A stretch of DNA of 64,000 nucleotides from an uncultured Muribaculaceae bacterium (GCA_910579675.1 CAJTUF010000017.1:1-64000); one strand, 5' to 3'. Counted from the stretch's first letter, positions 42,322 to 50,812 are shown. Notes: generated by a model not told the origin, from the letters alone. Made by a program: numbers and translations.

Positions 42322-43512
42322 ATGCCATATATGAAAGCGACTAACAACGTCTTATCAGAATATGTCAGAATCATCCGGCAATTTATAAAATGCCATGCCG
42401 GAGAGGGGGATGCCGTCTCTGCACGGCAAGCAGTCGAGGCAATAACTCCTGCTGCCGAACATGGCGATGTCAAGGCTCAAATGCTTCTTGGACAATATTA
42501 TTCGTGGGGGTATCACAACGAGTGCGACAATCGGAAAGCTATCCATTGGTTTGAAAAGGCTGCCGACAACGGCAATGCCGAAGCCGCCATGCTAATCATG
42601 GAGATATACCGCAACGATTGCCCAGACGGCATAGAGGCAGAGCAACGAAAGGCGTTGATCTTGAAATGGCACAGACGTTGGCGCGATATATTGGCAACAA
42701 AGGCCGACAAGGGTTCGGTTGATGCAGCCAAGTCATTGATGAATCTGTATGTTGAGGATTGCCCTGAGGACGCAAATCCCGAAGAGGGTCTTGAAACAGC
42801 GCGGAAATGGTATGACCGTTGGATTGAGATATTGACGGCAAAGGCTGCAAAGGGCAACTTTGTGGATAAAATGAATCTTGCCGACATACTTCTGTATGCC
42901 GATGGCGTGCCGGAGGTGCTTTTGGATTGCTTCTCAGACGAAGATGATGAGCGTAGTCTGCGGCAAGCCATAAGACTGTATAGAGATATATCTGACAGCG
43001 ACTGTGATGACTTCTTTAAGGCAGAAGCCTATTATAAAATGGGCATTGCCTATCACGATTTGGGTGATGAGAAAAAAGCGTTTACGTGTTTCAAGAAAGC
43101 CGCAAAACTGAATTGGCACGAAGCGTATGCAAAAATAGGCGATGCCTACCGCTATGGCAATGGTGTTGTGCCGGACGATGATACGGCCCGAAAATGGTAT
43201 CGGAAAGGTGCTGACGTTGGAGAAATCACAGCGACACTGAAACTTGCCGGATGCTACAAAAACGGCATCGGCGGCAAGCAGGACTATGAAAAGGCAATGA
43301 TTGAATATCAGCATATAGCCGAGCGCATCAATGGCCGAGGTTTCAAGCATCAGGTCACCGGCATCGGAACAGCTTTATACGAACTCGGCGACATGTATCT
43401 CAATGGGCTTGGCGTTGAAGTCGATTTGCGCAAGGCATACGATTATTTCATCCTCGCTGCGAAGAAATGCAATAATTCTCAGGCTGAAGACAAATTAAAC
43501 GAATTACTTTAG
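42322..43512 (+). CDS. Sel1-repeat protein A
   Basis: A 396-residue soluble protein made of Sel1-type helical repeats, seen as A-x-x-L-G-x-Y-Y-x-x-G, AIHWFEKAADNGNAEAAMLI, GDAYRYGNGV...ARKWYRKGADVG and ALYELGDMYLNGLGVEVDLRKAYDYF. Sel1 repeats bind other proteins. It lacks a signal peptide, so it acts in the cytosol. It is closely related to the second Sel1 gene 370 bp downstream, sharing a 46-nt identical stretch. Starts at ATG 42322 or possibly 42331; a GTG at 42316 is in frame. Confidence 0.8.
   Translation: MPYMKATNNVLSEYVRIIRQFIKCHAGEGDAVSARQAVEAITPAAEHGDVKAQMLLGQYYSWGYHNECDNRKAIHWFEKAADNGNAEAAMLIMEIYRNDCPDGIEAEQRKALILKWHRRWRDILATKADKGSVDAAKSLMNLYVEDCPEDANPEEGLETARKWYDRWIEILTAKAAKGNFVDKMNLADILLYADGVPEVLLDCFSDEDDERSLRQAIRLYRDISDSDCDDFFKAEAYYKMGIAYHDLGDEKKAFTCFKKAAKLNWHEAYAKIGDAYRYGNGVVPDDDTARKWYRKGADVGEITATLKLAGCYKNGIGGKQDYEKAMIEYQHIAERINGRGFKHQVTGIGTALYELGDMYLNGLGVEVDLRKAYDYFILAAKKCNNSQAEDKLNELL
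43405..43450 (+). repeat. 46-nt direct repeat, copy 1
   Basis: Identical, base for base, to 44894-44939 and encodes the same GLGVEVDLRKAYDYF segment in both Sel1 genes. Perfect identity beyond what protein constraint needs suggests a recent duplication or conversion. Confidence 0.9.
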
Positions 43513-43516
43513 GACT

Positions 43517-43876
43517 ATGTCAGAAAAAGATACTCTTTGGAACAGATTTATTGAAGAAATTTGCGACCGCGATGCGGAGACTCTTTCACCAATTCAGAAG
43601 AAAGCTGTGCTCTGTTTCTGGTATGATGCCGAGATGCAAAACGGAGGACATTCCGGCTATCTGGACTGTTATCCCGAAACTAACCCCGATGAACTGGAGG
43701 ATGCCCTCCTGACTGTAGGCAATAAGGAAATGGCCGACAACTACCGCCAGGCAATCACCGATGGCGAAGAGGATGACTTTGAAGAAACTGACAATGCCTA
43801 TTACGATTTCGAGCCTTCGCTATGCGACTGTCTTGAGGAATTTATATGGGTAAACAGGAATGTTATCTTTGACTAA
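43517..43876 (+). CDS. DUF4375-like small acidic protein
   Basis: A 119-residue acidic protein. The central FWYDAEMQNGGHSGYLDCYPETNPDELEDAL contains the N-G-G-x-x-G-Y/F and Y-P-E-T features I associate with DUF4375/DMP19-like proteins, a group found around Sel1 proteins and immunity genes of uncertain function. It sits 4 bp after the first Sel1 gene and 6 bp before the second, so the three are one operon. A protein-protein interaction or immunity role is only a guess. Confidence 0.7.
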   Translation: MSEKDTLWNRFIEEICDRDAETLSPIQKKAVLCFWYDAEMQNGGHSGYLDCYPETNPDELEDALLTVGNKEMADNYRQAITDGEEDDFEETDNAYYDFEPSLCDCLEEFIWVNRNVIFD

Positions 43877-43882
43877 AGGCTT

Positions 43883-45019
43883 ATGAACAGCAAGAAACAA
43901 TCCGAGTATCTCAAAATCATAAAGCGGAGCATCGCTGATTTTGACGATCCGGAGCAGGCACTGTCGGCAGTCGAGGCGATAACGTCATCGGCTGAACGAG
44001 GCAATGTGCAGGCGCTATATTGGCTCGGCATGTATTACTATACGTTCTACAGCGAGGATTCATCCCGATTTTTGCCATGGATGGAGAGAGCTGCGGATAA
44101 TGGCAACCTGAAAGCTATAAAGTTTCTTGCCGACTATTACCGATTTATCTGCGACGACATTACCCCTGAGCCGAGAAAGGCATTGGGTCGGAAATGGATT
44201 TACCGGATGATAGATGTGTTGACGAAGAAAGCGGACAAGGGCGTGGTGAGCGCGACGAAATCCCTGATGAATCTTTATGTGCACGACCGTCCAGACGATA
44301 TGACGGAAAAGGAAGGCCTGGAATCTGCCATGATGTGGTATGAGCGCCTGATAGATATATTGAGGGCAAAAGCCGAACATGGCACTCCCAAGGATAAGAA
44401 AAATCTTGCCGACACCCTGTCTTACGACTTGGGCGTGCCGGTCGAAATTGTCAGCTATCTGCCGGATCGTATGGATGAGGCTACTCGGCTATATGAGGAG
44501 CTTTCCACAGAGAAGAAGGATGGTGCTTCATACGTCGATTTAGCACAAACATACCGCAGAGAAGGAAACGAAGAAAAAGCCCTCGATTGTTATATGAAGG
44601 CCGCAGAGATGGGCCATACCGATGCATATTACAATGTGGCAAACGCATATCTCAATGGCGAAGGCGTGGAACGTAATTTCGACAAGGCGTTTGAGTGGTT
44701 CCAAAAAGCATCCGATAGCGGCGACACTTATGCCAAATTGAAATTGGCTGAATGCTACAAACGCGGTGCAGGATGCGAAAGGGATTACGCGGCGGCTATG
44801 ACATTGTATCAGCAGGTGGCCGGCGATAAGAGATTGAAAAAGGATTCTTTCGCGGATGTGGCAGAGTATGAAATCGGCAATATGTATATGAAAGGGCTTG
44901 GCGTTGAAGTCGATTTGCGCAAGGCATACGATTATTTCAAACGCGCTGCCTCGCACAATAACCGCGCCGCCGAAAACGCGCTAAACAACAAAAAATTCCG
45001 CGACTTCTTCGGAAGATAA
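43883..45019 (+). CDS. Sel1-repeat protein B
   Basis: A 378-residue cytosolic protein with the same architecture as Sel1 protein A: an N-terminal segment, then repeats such as ALYWLGMYYYTF, KEEKALDCYMKAAEMGHTDAYYNVANAYLNGEGV, and a final GLGVEVDLRKAYDYFKRAA. The DNA stretch 44894-44939 is identical to 43405-43450 in gene A (46 nt), indicating duplication or gene conversion. It belongs to the same operon, with the DUF4375-like gene between the copies. Confidence 0.82.
   Translation: MNSKKQSEYLKIIKRSIADFDDPEQALSAVEAITSSAERGNVQALYWLGMYYYTFYSEDSSRFLPWMERAADNGNLKAIKFLADYYRFICDDITPEPRKALGRKWIYRMIDVLTKKADKGVVSATKSLMNLYVHDRPDDMTEKEGLESAMMWYERLIDILRAKAEHGTPKDKKNLADTLSYDLGVPVEIVSYLPDRMDEATRLYEELSTEKKDGASYVDLAQTYRREGNEEKALDCYMKAAEMGHTDAYYNVANAYLNGEGVERNFDKAFEWFQKASDSGDTYAKLKLAECYKRGAGCERDYAAAMTLYQQVAGDKRLKKDSFADVAEYEIGNMYMKGLGVEVDLRKAYDYFKRAASHNNRAAENALNNKKFRDFFGR
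44894..44939 (+). repeat. 46-nt direct repeat, copy 2
   Basis: Second copy of the identical 46-nt sequence in the Sel1 protein B gene. Recombination between the copies would delete about 1.5 kb, including the DUF4375-like gene. Confidence 0.9.
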
Positions 45020-45027
45020 AGAAGACT

Positions 45028-45204
45028 ATGGCAAAACTGCAAATGCTGTCCTTTGAGGACGATGGCATTGTTGCACAGTGCATCAAGAAAGAATCAAATT
45101 ATTGCGATGTGGCTCACTGTATGTATCCACTTACTCCCCGCAAGCGTGCCGCCGAAACCGACCAACCAGCCGGCTTAGGAATATGCTGGCGCATTTGTCA
45201 CTGA
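45028..45204 (+). CDS. 58-residue cysteine-containing small protein
   Basis: An intact ATG-to-TGA frame of 58 codons starts 8 bp after the Sel1 protein B stop. It encodes a mixed polar peptide with five cysteines (C18, C26, C31, C53, C57), a central basic PRKRAAE segment and the end GICWRICH. No family is recognised. Its tight spacing suggests co-transcription with the Sel1 unit, but an alternative is a chance frame or a gene truncated by deletion. Confidence 0.45.
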   Translation: MAKLQMLSFEDDGIVAQCIKKESNYCDVAHCMYPLTPRKRAAETDQPAGLGICWRICH

Positions 45205-45263
45205 TGAGATGACCTTGATGAGGCCGTCATGGCATCAAGCCGGGGCAGGGGGTGGCTATGGCA

Positions 45264-45295
45264 TTTGCCCGGATAAAGATAAAGCTGTATCTTTG
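45264..45295 (+). promoter_or_regulatory. Promoter of suhB
   Basis: TTTG (45264-45267), 20 nt, then TATCTTTG (45288-45295), a good Bacteroidota promoter. Transcription should begin near 45302, 40 bp before the ATG at 45343. Confidence 0.8.
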
Positions 45296-45342
45296 CAGCA
45301 AGCTGGGAGTAGATCCCGTTGACCAACATATTTATTACCCTT

Positions 45343-46146
45343 ATGACTTTTGGATATAATCGCGAGGAGATCCCTCAGGGGTATCACCATTTGCTTGATT
45401 CAGCTTTTGATATGGCTCTCGAGGCTGGTCGCATACATATGAACTACTTTCGTCGGAAGGGGTTGATCCAAGCGACCAAGCTCAACGACAGTGATGTGGT
45501 AACCATTGCCGATAAGGAGGCTGAGGCCGCGGTGCTCGCACATATACGCAGGGTATTTCCCGATCACGGAATCATATCAGAGGAGTCGGGCCGGGAACAC
45601 GACGACCGTCCATGGCGATGGGTGGTGGATCCACTCGACGGCACCACTAATTTTTCGATGGGGCTGCCGGCATTTTGTGTGTCGATAGCTCTGGAGCATA
45701 ACCATGAGCCGGTGATTGGAGTGGTGTATGCCCCGTATCTTAATGAATGTTTCCACGCCGTGAAGGGTGTCGGTGCGTGGCTCAACGGCCATCCCATCCA
45801 CTGCTCCGACAAGGCGGAGATGTCGAAGGCTGTAGTGGCCACCGGTATGCCTTACGACCGCAAAGACAATCCCGACAACAACCTCGCAGAGATAAGCCGC
45901 GTGGCAATGTGCGTGCGTGGCGTCAGGCGGATGGGATCGGCTGCCATAGATCTATGCTACACGGCCGCCGGCTTTTTTGATGCATACTGGGAACTTAACC
46001 TAAACCGATGGGATGTGGCTGCAGGAGAGCTTATCGCCAAAGAAGCGGGAGCGGTGGTGGAGTCGATACGCACCGATCGCAATCACTCTGTCCTCGTCTC
46101 AAATCCACTGCTTGTCGGCGACATGCGCCGTGTGCTCATGCAATGA
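45343..46146 (+). CDS. suhB: Inositol monophosphatase family protein
   Basis: A 267-residue phosphatase of the inositol-monophosphatase/SuhB superfamily. The metal-site motifs are ISEESGREH (motif 1 Glu), WVVDPLDGTTNFSMGLPAFCVSIAL in outline (DPLDGTTNF) and WDVAAGELIAKEAGAVV (third Asp). It dephosphorylates inositol phosphates or related sugars and may also bind the transcription machinery as SuhB does; which role applies here is not shown. The ATG at 45343 is taken over a TTG at 45319, being closer to the conserved start. It precedes an AlaX-like gene by 31 bp. Confidence 0.93.
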   Translation: MTFGYNREEIPQGYHHLLDSAFDMALEAGRIHMNYFRRKGLIQATKLNDSDVVTIADKEAEAAVLAHIRRVFPDHGIISEESGREHDDRPWRWVVDPLDGTTNFSMGLPAFCVSIALEHNHEPVIGVVYAPYLNECFHAVKGVGAWLNGHPIHCSDKAEMSKAVVATGMPYDRKDNPDNNLAEISRVAMCVRGVRRMGSAAIDLCYTAAGFFDAYWELNLNRWDVAAGELIAKEAGAVVESIRTDRNHSVLVSNPLLVGDMRRVLMQ

Positions 46147-46177
46147 TATTTGCCAATATTCTTAGAAACGATAATGT

Positions 46178-46636
46178 ATGGACAATCCTATATTAAACGA
46201 ACATAACAAGCAAGAGCATCCTCCGATGCACACTGCCGAGCATCTGCTCAATGGCGAGATGGCCCGTCGTTACGGCCATGGGCGTGCCTTCTCGGCCCAT
46301 ATAGAGCGCAAGAAGTCGAAGCTCGACTATCACTTGCCCGAGCCCCTGACCGACGGGGAGATCCTGTCGCTCGAAGACTATATCAATGGCATCATCGCCG
46401 AGGATGTGGAGGTGACAGAAGAGTATATCACGCAGGCCGAGGCTATGGACCGCTTCGACATGAGCCGTTTGCCAGAGGGGGCCTCCGACACTCTGAGGGT
46501 AGTCCATATAGGGCGCTACGACCAGTGTCTCTGCGCCGGAACTCATGTGGGGCACACGGGCGAGATAGGTCACTTCCGCATCACCAGCAGCCGATGGGCC
46601 GAGGGGGTTCAGCGCCTCGTGTTCAAGCTCGGCTGA
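46178..46636 (+). CDS. Short AlaX-like tRNA-editing domain protein
   Basis: A 152-residue protein resembling the editing domain of alanyl-tRNA synthetase (threonyl/alanyl second additional domain). The zinc motif is present: H18-T-A-E-H22 and C119-A-G-T-H123, followed by TGEIGHFRITSS. Stand-alone proteins of this type hydrolyse mischarged Ser- or Gly-tRNA(Ala). At 152 residues it is shorter than typical AlaX proteins and resembles the short form; HTAEH is slightly different from the more usual HTATH. Transcribed with suhB. Substrate inferred only. Confidence 0.78.
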   Translation: MDNPILNEHNKQEHPPMHTAEHLLNGEMARRYGHGRAFSAHIERKKSKLDYHLPEPLTDGEILSLEDYINGIIAEDVEVTEEYITQAEAMDRFDMSRLPEGASDTLRVVHIGRYDQCLCAGTHVGHTGEIGHFRITSSRWAEGVQRLVFKLG

Positions 46637-46679
46637 ATCGCCGCGCCCCGTTATGTGCCGGTGCGAAGATATTTTTTTG

Positions 46680-46687
46680 TAATTTTG
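46680..46687 (+). promoter_or_regulatory. -7 promoter box of the DMT transporter gene
   Basis: TAATTTTG preceded by a T-run, 68 bp above the ATG at 46756 (33 bp above the in-frame ATG at 46720). Confidence 0.5.
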
Positions 46688-46755
46688 CGCCGTGTTTCCC
46701 CTACAGTCCGACTATCCGGATGCATATTGTCCGGCCAAGCGTGAGAAAGATATTT

Positions 46756-47679
46756 ATGAGTGATTTTAAGGTTAAGGGGCATCTGGCCATGCTGGGTGCC
46801 AACGTGATGTGGGGCCTTATGGCTCCGATAGTGAAGATCGTGCTTGCCTCGGGAGTGGTGGCACCTCTTCTGTTGGTCGATTTTCGTATGGCAGGTGCGG
46901 CGGCCCTTTTTTGGCTCACATCGCTGTTCATGCCTCGGGAGCATGTCCCTCTCCCCGATCTGCTTCGCCTTTTTGGCGCCGGAATGCTCGGCGTGTTGTT
47001 CAATCAGGGATGTTTTATAGTGGGGGTGAGCCTCACCACTCCCGGCGAGGCATCGCTGGTCACCACTACTATGCCGATGTGGGTCATGCTTCTTGCGTGG
47101 CTTCTGCTCCGTGAGCCCATTAGCCTTAAAAAAGCCGGAGGTATAGTGTTGGGAGCCTCCGGGGCGTTAATCCTCATGATGGGGTCGGCCTCCTCGTCTG
47201 ATGTCTCGGCGCCCAATCCGGCTCTTGGCGACTTTGTCATCCTTATGGCTCAGTTGAGCTATGCGCTCTATCTCACCCTCTACCGCAACTTTATCCGGCG
47301 CTACTCGCTTGTCACCTTGATGAAATGGATGTTTCTTTCAGCGTCGCTTATAGCCCTGCCAGTCACCTCACCGATCATTGCGGCCACCGATTGGGGCGCC
47401 ATCACTCCGACCGATTGGCTCGGAGTGGCAGCCGTTGTTGTAGGAGCCACCTATATAGCCTATATATGTATCATGATCGGTCAGAAAAACCTGCGGCCCA
47501 CTATTGTGGGTATGTACAACTACGTGCAGCCCGTAATAGCCACGGCGGTGGGCATATGGCTCGGCCTCGACCATTTTACCCTGCTCAAGGCGGTAGCCGT
47601 TGTGCTTATATTCAGCGGAGTGTGGCTTGTGACCGTGAGTCGCTCCCTCGCCACCTCCCCCAAAGAGCAAGCCCGATAA
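46756..47679 (+). CDS. EamA/DMT-family transporter
   Basis: A 307-residue membrane protein with about ten helices in two EamA repeats: repeat one spans AMLGANVMWGLMAPIVKI to LIMMG, repeat two LIMAQLSYALYLTLYRNFI to WLVTVS. EamA transporters export amino acids, purines or other small metabolites, and the substrate is not readable. The ATG at 46756 is chosen because it falls just before the first helix; upstream in-frame Met codons add charged, non-membrane sequence. Confidence 0.88.
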   Translation: MSDFKVKGHLAMLGANVMWGLMAPIVKIVLASGVVAPLLLVDFRMAGAAALFWLTSLFMPREHVPLPDLLRLFGAGMLGVLFNQGCFIVGVSLTTPGEASLVTTTMPMWVMLLAWLLLREPISLKKAGGIVLGASGALILMMGSASSSDVSAPNPALGDFVILMAQLSYALYLTLYRNFIRRYSLVTLMKWMFLSASLIALPVTSPIIAATDWGAITPTDWLGVAAVVVGATYIAYICIMIGQKNLRPTIVGMYNYVQPVIATAVGIWLGLDHFTLLKAVAVVLIFSGVWLVTVSRSLATSPKEQAR

Positions 47680-47761
47680 ATGAGTCAGCTCCCCGGCGGA
47701 GGCCACTCAGCGCGTGTAGCATCTTTTCAGGAGTCTTGGCGGTTGGTCAATGTCTTTTTTG

Positions 47762-47769
47762 TAATTTTG
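47762..47769 (+). promoter_or_regulatory. -7 promoter box of the thioredoxin-like gene
   Basis: TAATTTTG, 37 bp above the ATG at 47807. Confidence 0.5.
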
Positions 47770-47806
47770 CGGGCGATGGCGGGCAGATGTCTGCCGGATA
47801 TTTGTC

Positions 47807-48898
47807 ATGAGAACTATTTTGAGCATAATAGCGGGGGCGGCTATCGCTGCCGCAAGCGGAGCGGGCGGCGATGGCTTCACCACCCGCATCGACATAGCCG
47901 GATTTCCGGACACCACTTTTATCCTCGCGCGCATCCACGATGGCGCCACTTATACCGACTGGAGCTTAGACACCATCTGCGTCATCGGCGGCAAGGCCGA
48001 GATCGCGGACACGAGCCGCGCGGCCGATCCGGCGAGGATGTATCTCTTTACCGACTCGGGCACCATCACCACTTATGTGCAGAATGGCCTGGAGGAAACC
48101 ATATCGGGCACCGTTGCCGATCTTGCCACCGCCTCTCTCACTTACGAAGGGGCCCCATGGAGCGATGATATGATGGTGTTCAACGACCAGATAGAGAGTC
48201 TGACCCTCCGGCTCATGCAGATGTCGAGGCGGTATGGGACGCTGACCCCTGATGAGCGGCGCGACTATTCCGTCATGGCCGACAGAGTGGATTCGCTCCA
48301 GACGGCATATTACAAGGAGCATCCAAATTCGTGGCACGCTCTGTCGCAGCTGGAGAGCGCCATGATGGATCTGCCCAAAGACGATCTCGGGGCGATTTAT
48401 GGCGCATTGCTCCCGGAGCAGCGCGGCAGCCGCTACGGCGAGGCTATAAAGAGGTATCTCGATGTGACGACCATCGAACAGGGCGACAGCCTGAGCAGAT
48501 TTAACATCGAATGCCGCGACCAGCATGGGTGCATGGTCGATCTCATGGCGATCTCCGAGCCCTACATTCTGATTGATTTCTCGCAGGTCTACTGTGGGCC
48601 GTGCATAGCCGCTGCCAGAGAAATAGGAGAGATCAAGGATCGATATGCCGGCAAGGTGGCTTTTGTCAACTTCTCATGCGACGAAAGCGAACAGGAATGG
48701 CGCAAGGCCATAGGGCGCGACAGCATCACATGGACTTCGCTCTACGACGGCCATGGCCCCGGCGGCCCGGTGTGCCTCAAATATAAGGTCAACAGCTATC
48801 CTACATTTTTCCTTTTCGGTCCCGACCGCACGCTGATCGAGCGCTCGGTTGGTTATGGCCCGGGAATGCTCGACAAGTGGCTCAAGAGCCTCGACTGA
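47807..48898 (+). CDS. Exported TlpA-like thioredoxin-fold protein
   Basis: A 363-residue protein with an N-terminal export signal (hydrophobic to about residue 17). Residues 25-110 resemble the DUF4369 beta domain that often precedes thioredoxins in Bacteroidota. The C-terminal thioredoxin domain has the active-site pair in QVYCGPCIAAAREIG (Cys-Gly-Pro-Cys), the cis-Pro loop YPTFFLFG and a closing YGPGMLDKWL. It is likely a periplasmic disulfide reductase or isomerase used in oxidative protein folding or cytochrome maturation. It is a single-gene unit, convergent with the galactanase gene. Confidence 0.85.
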   Translation: MRTILSIIAGAAIAAASGAGGDGFTTRIDIAGFPDTTFILARIHDGATYTDWSLDTICVIGGKAEIADTSRAADPARMYLFTDSGTITTYVQNGLEETISGTVADLATASLTYEGAPWSDDMMVFNDQIESLTLRLMQMSRRYGTLTPDERRDYSVMADRVDSLQTAYYKEHPNSWHALSQLESAMMDLPKDDLGAIYGALLPEQRGSRYGEAIKRYLDVTTIEQGDSLSRFNIECRDQHGCMVDLMAISEPYILIDFSQVYCGPCIAAAREIGEIKDRYAGKVAFVNFSCDESEQEWRKAIGRDSITWTSLYDGHGPGGPVCLKYKVNSYPTFFLFGPDRTLIERSVGYGPGMLDKWLKSLD

Positions 48899-48916
48899 CC
48901 CGCAACGCTATCACCG

Positions 48917-49972
48917 TCACCGGGTCTTGAATGGATCGAGAGCCACAGTAGGGGCACCACCGTCGAAGCATCCGAGTGTGTAGCCTCCGTTGTAACCTGC
49001 AGGGGCCTCGGGTTCCCAATAGAAGATGCCTTCCACATCTGCCCCCATCATCTTGGCAATGAGGCTGCGGCATGAGTCGGGCTGATCGTAGGGCATGCCT
49101 ATCTCGCATATCATCACCGGCTTGCCGTATTTCTGCTTGAGGTGGGCGATATTAGCGATGCAGTCGTCGGCCACCTTGGCCCAGCTGCCTGAGCCTCCTT
49201 GCTGTGCGGCCCAGTAGGGGTAGAGCGACATGCCTATCATGTCGTATCGGCCACCATAGCTCTCGAGAAGATCAAACATGCGGTCGTAGGGCCATGGGTT
49301 ATGGCCGCCGTCGAGATGCACTATCACCTTGGCGTCGGGCACCACTGCTTTCACGGCATCATAACCCGCATTGTTGAGTCGGGTGAGCTCCACCGGGTTG
49401 TCGACCGACCCGACGGGGAGCATCATGCCGGGGGTGGTTTCGTTGCCTATCTGCACCCATTCGGGGCTCACGCCGGCGCGGTCGAGTGCGGTGAGTGTGG
49501 CAGATACATGGGAGCCAAGGGCAACGCACAGATCGTCTATCTGAAGTCCTTGCCATGCCTTGGGCATCTCCTGGTGGCCCGGGTCGGCCCATGTGTCGGA
49601 AAAGTGGAAGTCGATCATGGTGCGCAGGCCCAGACTATCGGCCCGGCGCGCCTTTGCCACAACATCGTCAATGCTGTTCCAGCCATCGGCGGGATTGACC
49701 CACACGCGCAGGCGGATGGAGTTGACGCCGCAATGGTCGCGCAGCAGCTCCATACACTCCATTTCCTTGCGCTCATTTCCGGGGGTGTAGAATTTGAGGC
49801 CCTCCGCCTCCATCTGCGTGACCCAGCTCACGTCGGCTCCTCGGGCAAATCCGGTCTCTTTTTCAACTGCCTCCGGTTGGTCATGCTTGGGGTCGGAGTT
49901 ATGGTCGCCGCATCCTCCCCACATCAACGAGGAGGCCAGGGTTAATGACAGGAATATTGATGATTTTTTCAT
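48917..49972 (-). CDS. Arabinogalactan endo-beta-1,4-galactanase (GH53), lipoprotein
   Basis: A 351-residue lipoprotein: the signal (MKKSSIFLSLTLASSLMWGGC) ends at a lipobox Cys21. The mature part is a GH53 barrel with SWVTQMEAEGLKFY at the start, GVNSIRLRVWVNP, FHFSDTWADPGHQEMP, the acid/base Glu in EWVQIGNETTPGM, and the nucleophile Glu in VMICEIGMPYD. It cleaves beta-1,4-galactan from plant pectin side chains. It is not in a visible polysaccharide-utilisation locus. A TAATTTTG promoter box lies 57 bp above its start. Confidence 0.93.
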   Translation of the reverse strand: MKKSSIFLSLTLASSLMWGGCGDHNSDPKHDQPEAVEKETGFARGADVSWVTQMEAEGLKFYTPGNERKEMECMELLRDHCGVNSIRLRVWVNPADGWNSIDDVVAKARRADSLGLRTMIDFHFSDTWADPGHQEMPKAWQGLQIDDLCVALGSHVSATLTALDRAGVSPEWVQIGNETTPGMMLPVGSVDNPVELTRLNNAGYDAVKAVVPDAKVIVHLDGGHNPWPYDRMFDLLESYGGRYDMIGMSLYPYWAAQQGGSGSWAKVADDCIANIAHLKQKYGKPVMICEIGMPYDQPDSCRSLIAKMMGADVEGIFYWEPEAPAGYNGGYTLGCFDGGAPTVALDPFKTR

Positions 49973-50028
49973 GGATCTATTGTGATTTTTGGAAGACAGG
50001 CGAACGGAAGTGCCGCCATATCACTGCG

Positions 50029-50036
50029 CAAAATTA
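50029..50036 (-). promoter_or_regulatory. -7 promoter box of the galactanase gene
   Basis: TAATTTTG on the minus strand, 57 bp above the ATG at 49972. Confidence 0.55.
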
Positions 50037-50147
50037 CTAATTTAAAGTGGAATAAACTATTGCGGAATGTGGTAATTGATGCCAGTAGCTCCGCTCTGGG
50101 AGATATGTGATTGTGTTAAGTGTTGCAATTCTATTCTTGCGTCTTTT

Positions 50148-50179
50148 TTTGTGGGTTATAAAAATATTACCTAACTTTG
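50148..50179 (+). promoter_or_regulatory. Promoter of the DUF4160/DUF2442 pair
   Basis: TTTG (50148-50151), 20 nt, then TAACTTTG (50172-50179), a good consensus match. Transcription should begin near 50186, 22 bp above the ATG at 50208. Confidence 0.8.
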
Positions 50180-50207
50180 TGTTATTCTTAAACAATCTTT
50201 GATTGAT

Positions 50208-50393
50208 ATGCCTGAACTTAAAGGAAAAGGACCATTGGGAGCTAAAGCCAAGTTTACCCTGTTTCCGGTCGAACTTGTTTCAAATAGTGGCCTTTCCGCT
50301 TCCGAACTTAAGATAGCCCGTGAGGTTATTGAAGAAAACAAAGACCTCTTTGCCGAGCGATGGAATGATTACTTTAACAACTCTGATAAATAA
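50208..50393 (+). CDS. Short DUF4160-like protein
   Basis: A 61-residue protein whose body (TLFPVELVSNSGLSASELKIAREVIEENKDLFAERWNDYF in outline: PVELVSNSGLSASEL, VIEENKDLFAERWNDYF) resembles the C-terminal half of DUF4160. The usual N-terminal FF...EPPHIHV block is replaced by MPELKGKGPLGAKAKF. A clean promoter and ATG show this is not simply truncated by the annotation. DUF4160 usually pairs with DUF2442, as here (5-bp gap), an arrangement suggestive of a toxin-antitoxin-like module, though function is unproven. Confidence 0.65.
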   Translation: MPELKGKGPLGAKAKFTLFPVELVSNSGLSASELKIAREVIEENKDLFAERWNDYFNNSDK

Positions 50394-50398
50394 TAATC

Positions 50399-50812
50399 AT
50401 GCAGCATCCATCTGTAACCATCTCCAGCGACTTCGTCAGCATCTGTATGCCTGACGGCACTTCCGGCACCATGCCCGTCAGCCAATGGTCGCGACTTGCT
50501 GCTGCTTCTCCGGAGCAACTTGCCGACTTCTATCTTTGCGATGAGGGCATACATTGGCCGCAGCTCAACGAGGACATATCTTATGATTGCATACTCCGTG
50601 GCGGGGAAAATCGCTCCGGCCTCTATGCTCTCTTCATGCATCTGAACTGGATCAAGGTCTCTGCCATCGCACGCCAGCTCGGTATCAGTCAGAGCTTGAT
50701 GGCCCAGTATGTAAGCGGAACCAAAAAGCCCTCAGCCGAGCGCCTCGCTCAGATCGAAGCCTGTCTCCACTCTTTTGCTTCTGAGCTCGCCGCCGTGAAG
50801 CTCACTTGCTGA
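50399..50812 (+). CDS. DUF2442 fused to an XRE-type HTH
   Basis: A 137-residue protein. Residues about 1-65 look like DUF2442 (SQWSRLAAASPEQLADF then GIHWPQLNEDISYDCIL, where GIxWPxLDEDLS is characteristic), and residues about 80-135 form a helix-turn-helix (VSAIARQLGISQSLMAQYVSGTKKPSAERLAQIEACL in outline). It probably binds DNA and may autoregulate the pair with the DUF4160-like gene, located 5 bp upstream. No target site could be read. Confidence 0.72.
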   Translation: MQHPSVTISSDFVSICMPDGTSGTMPVSQWSRLAAASPEQLADFYLCDEGIHWPQLNEDISYDCILRGGENRSGLYALFMHLNWIKVSAIARQLGISQSLMAQYVSGTKKPSAERLAQIEACLHSFASELAAVKLTC

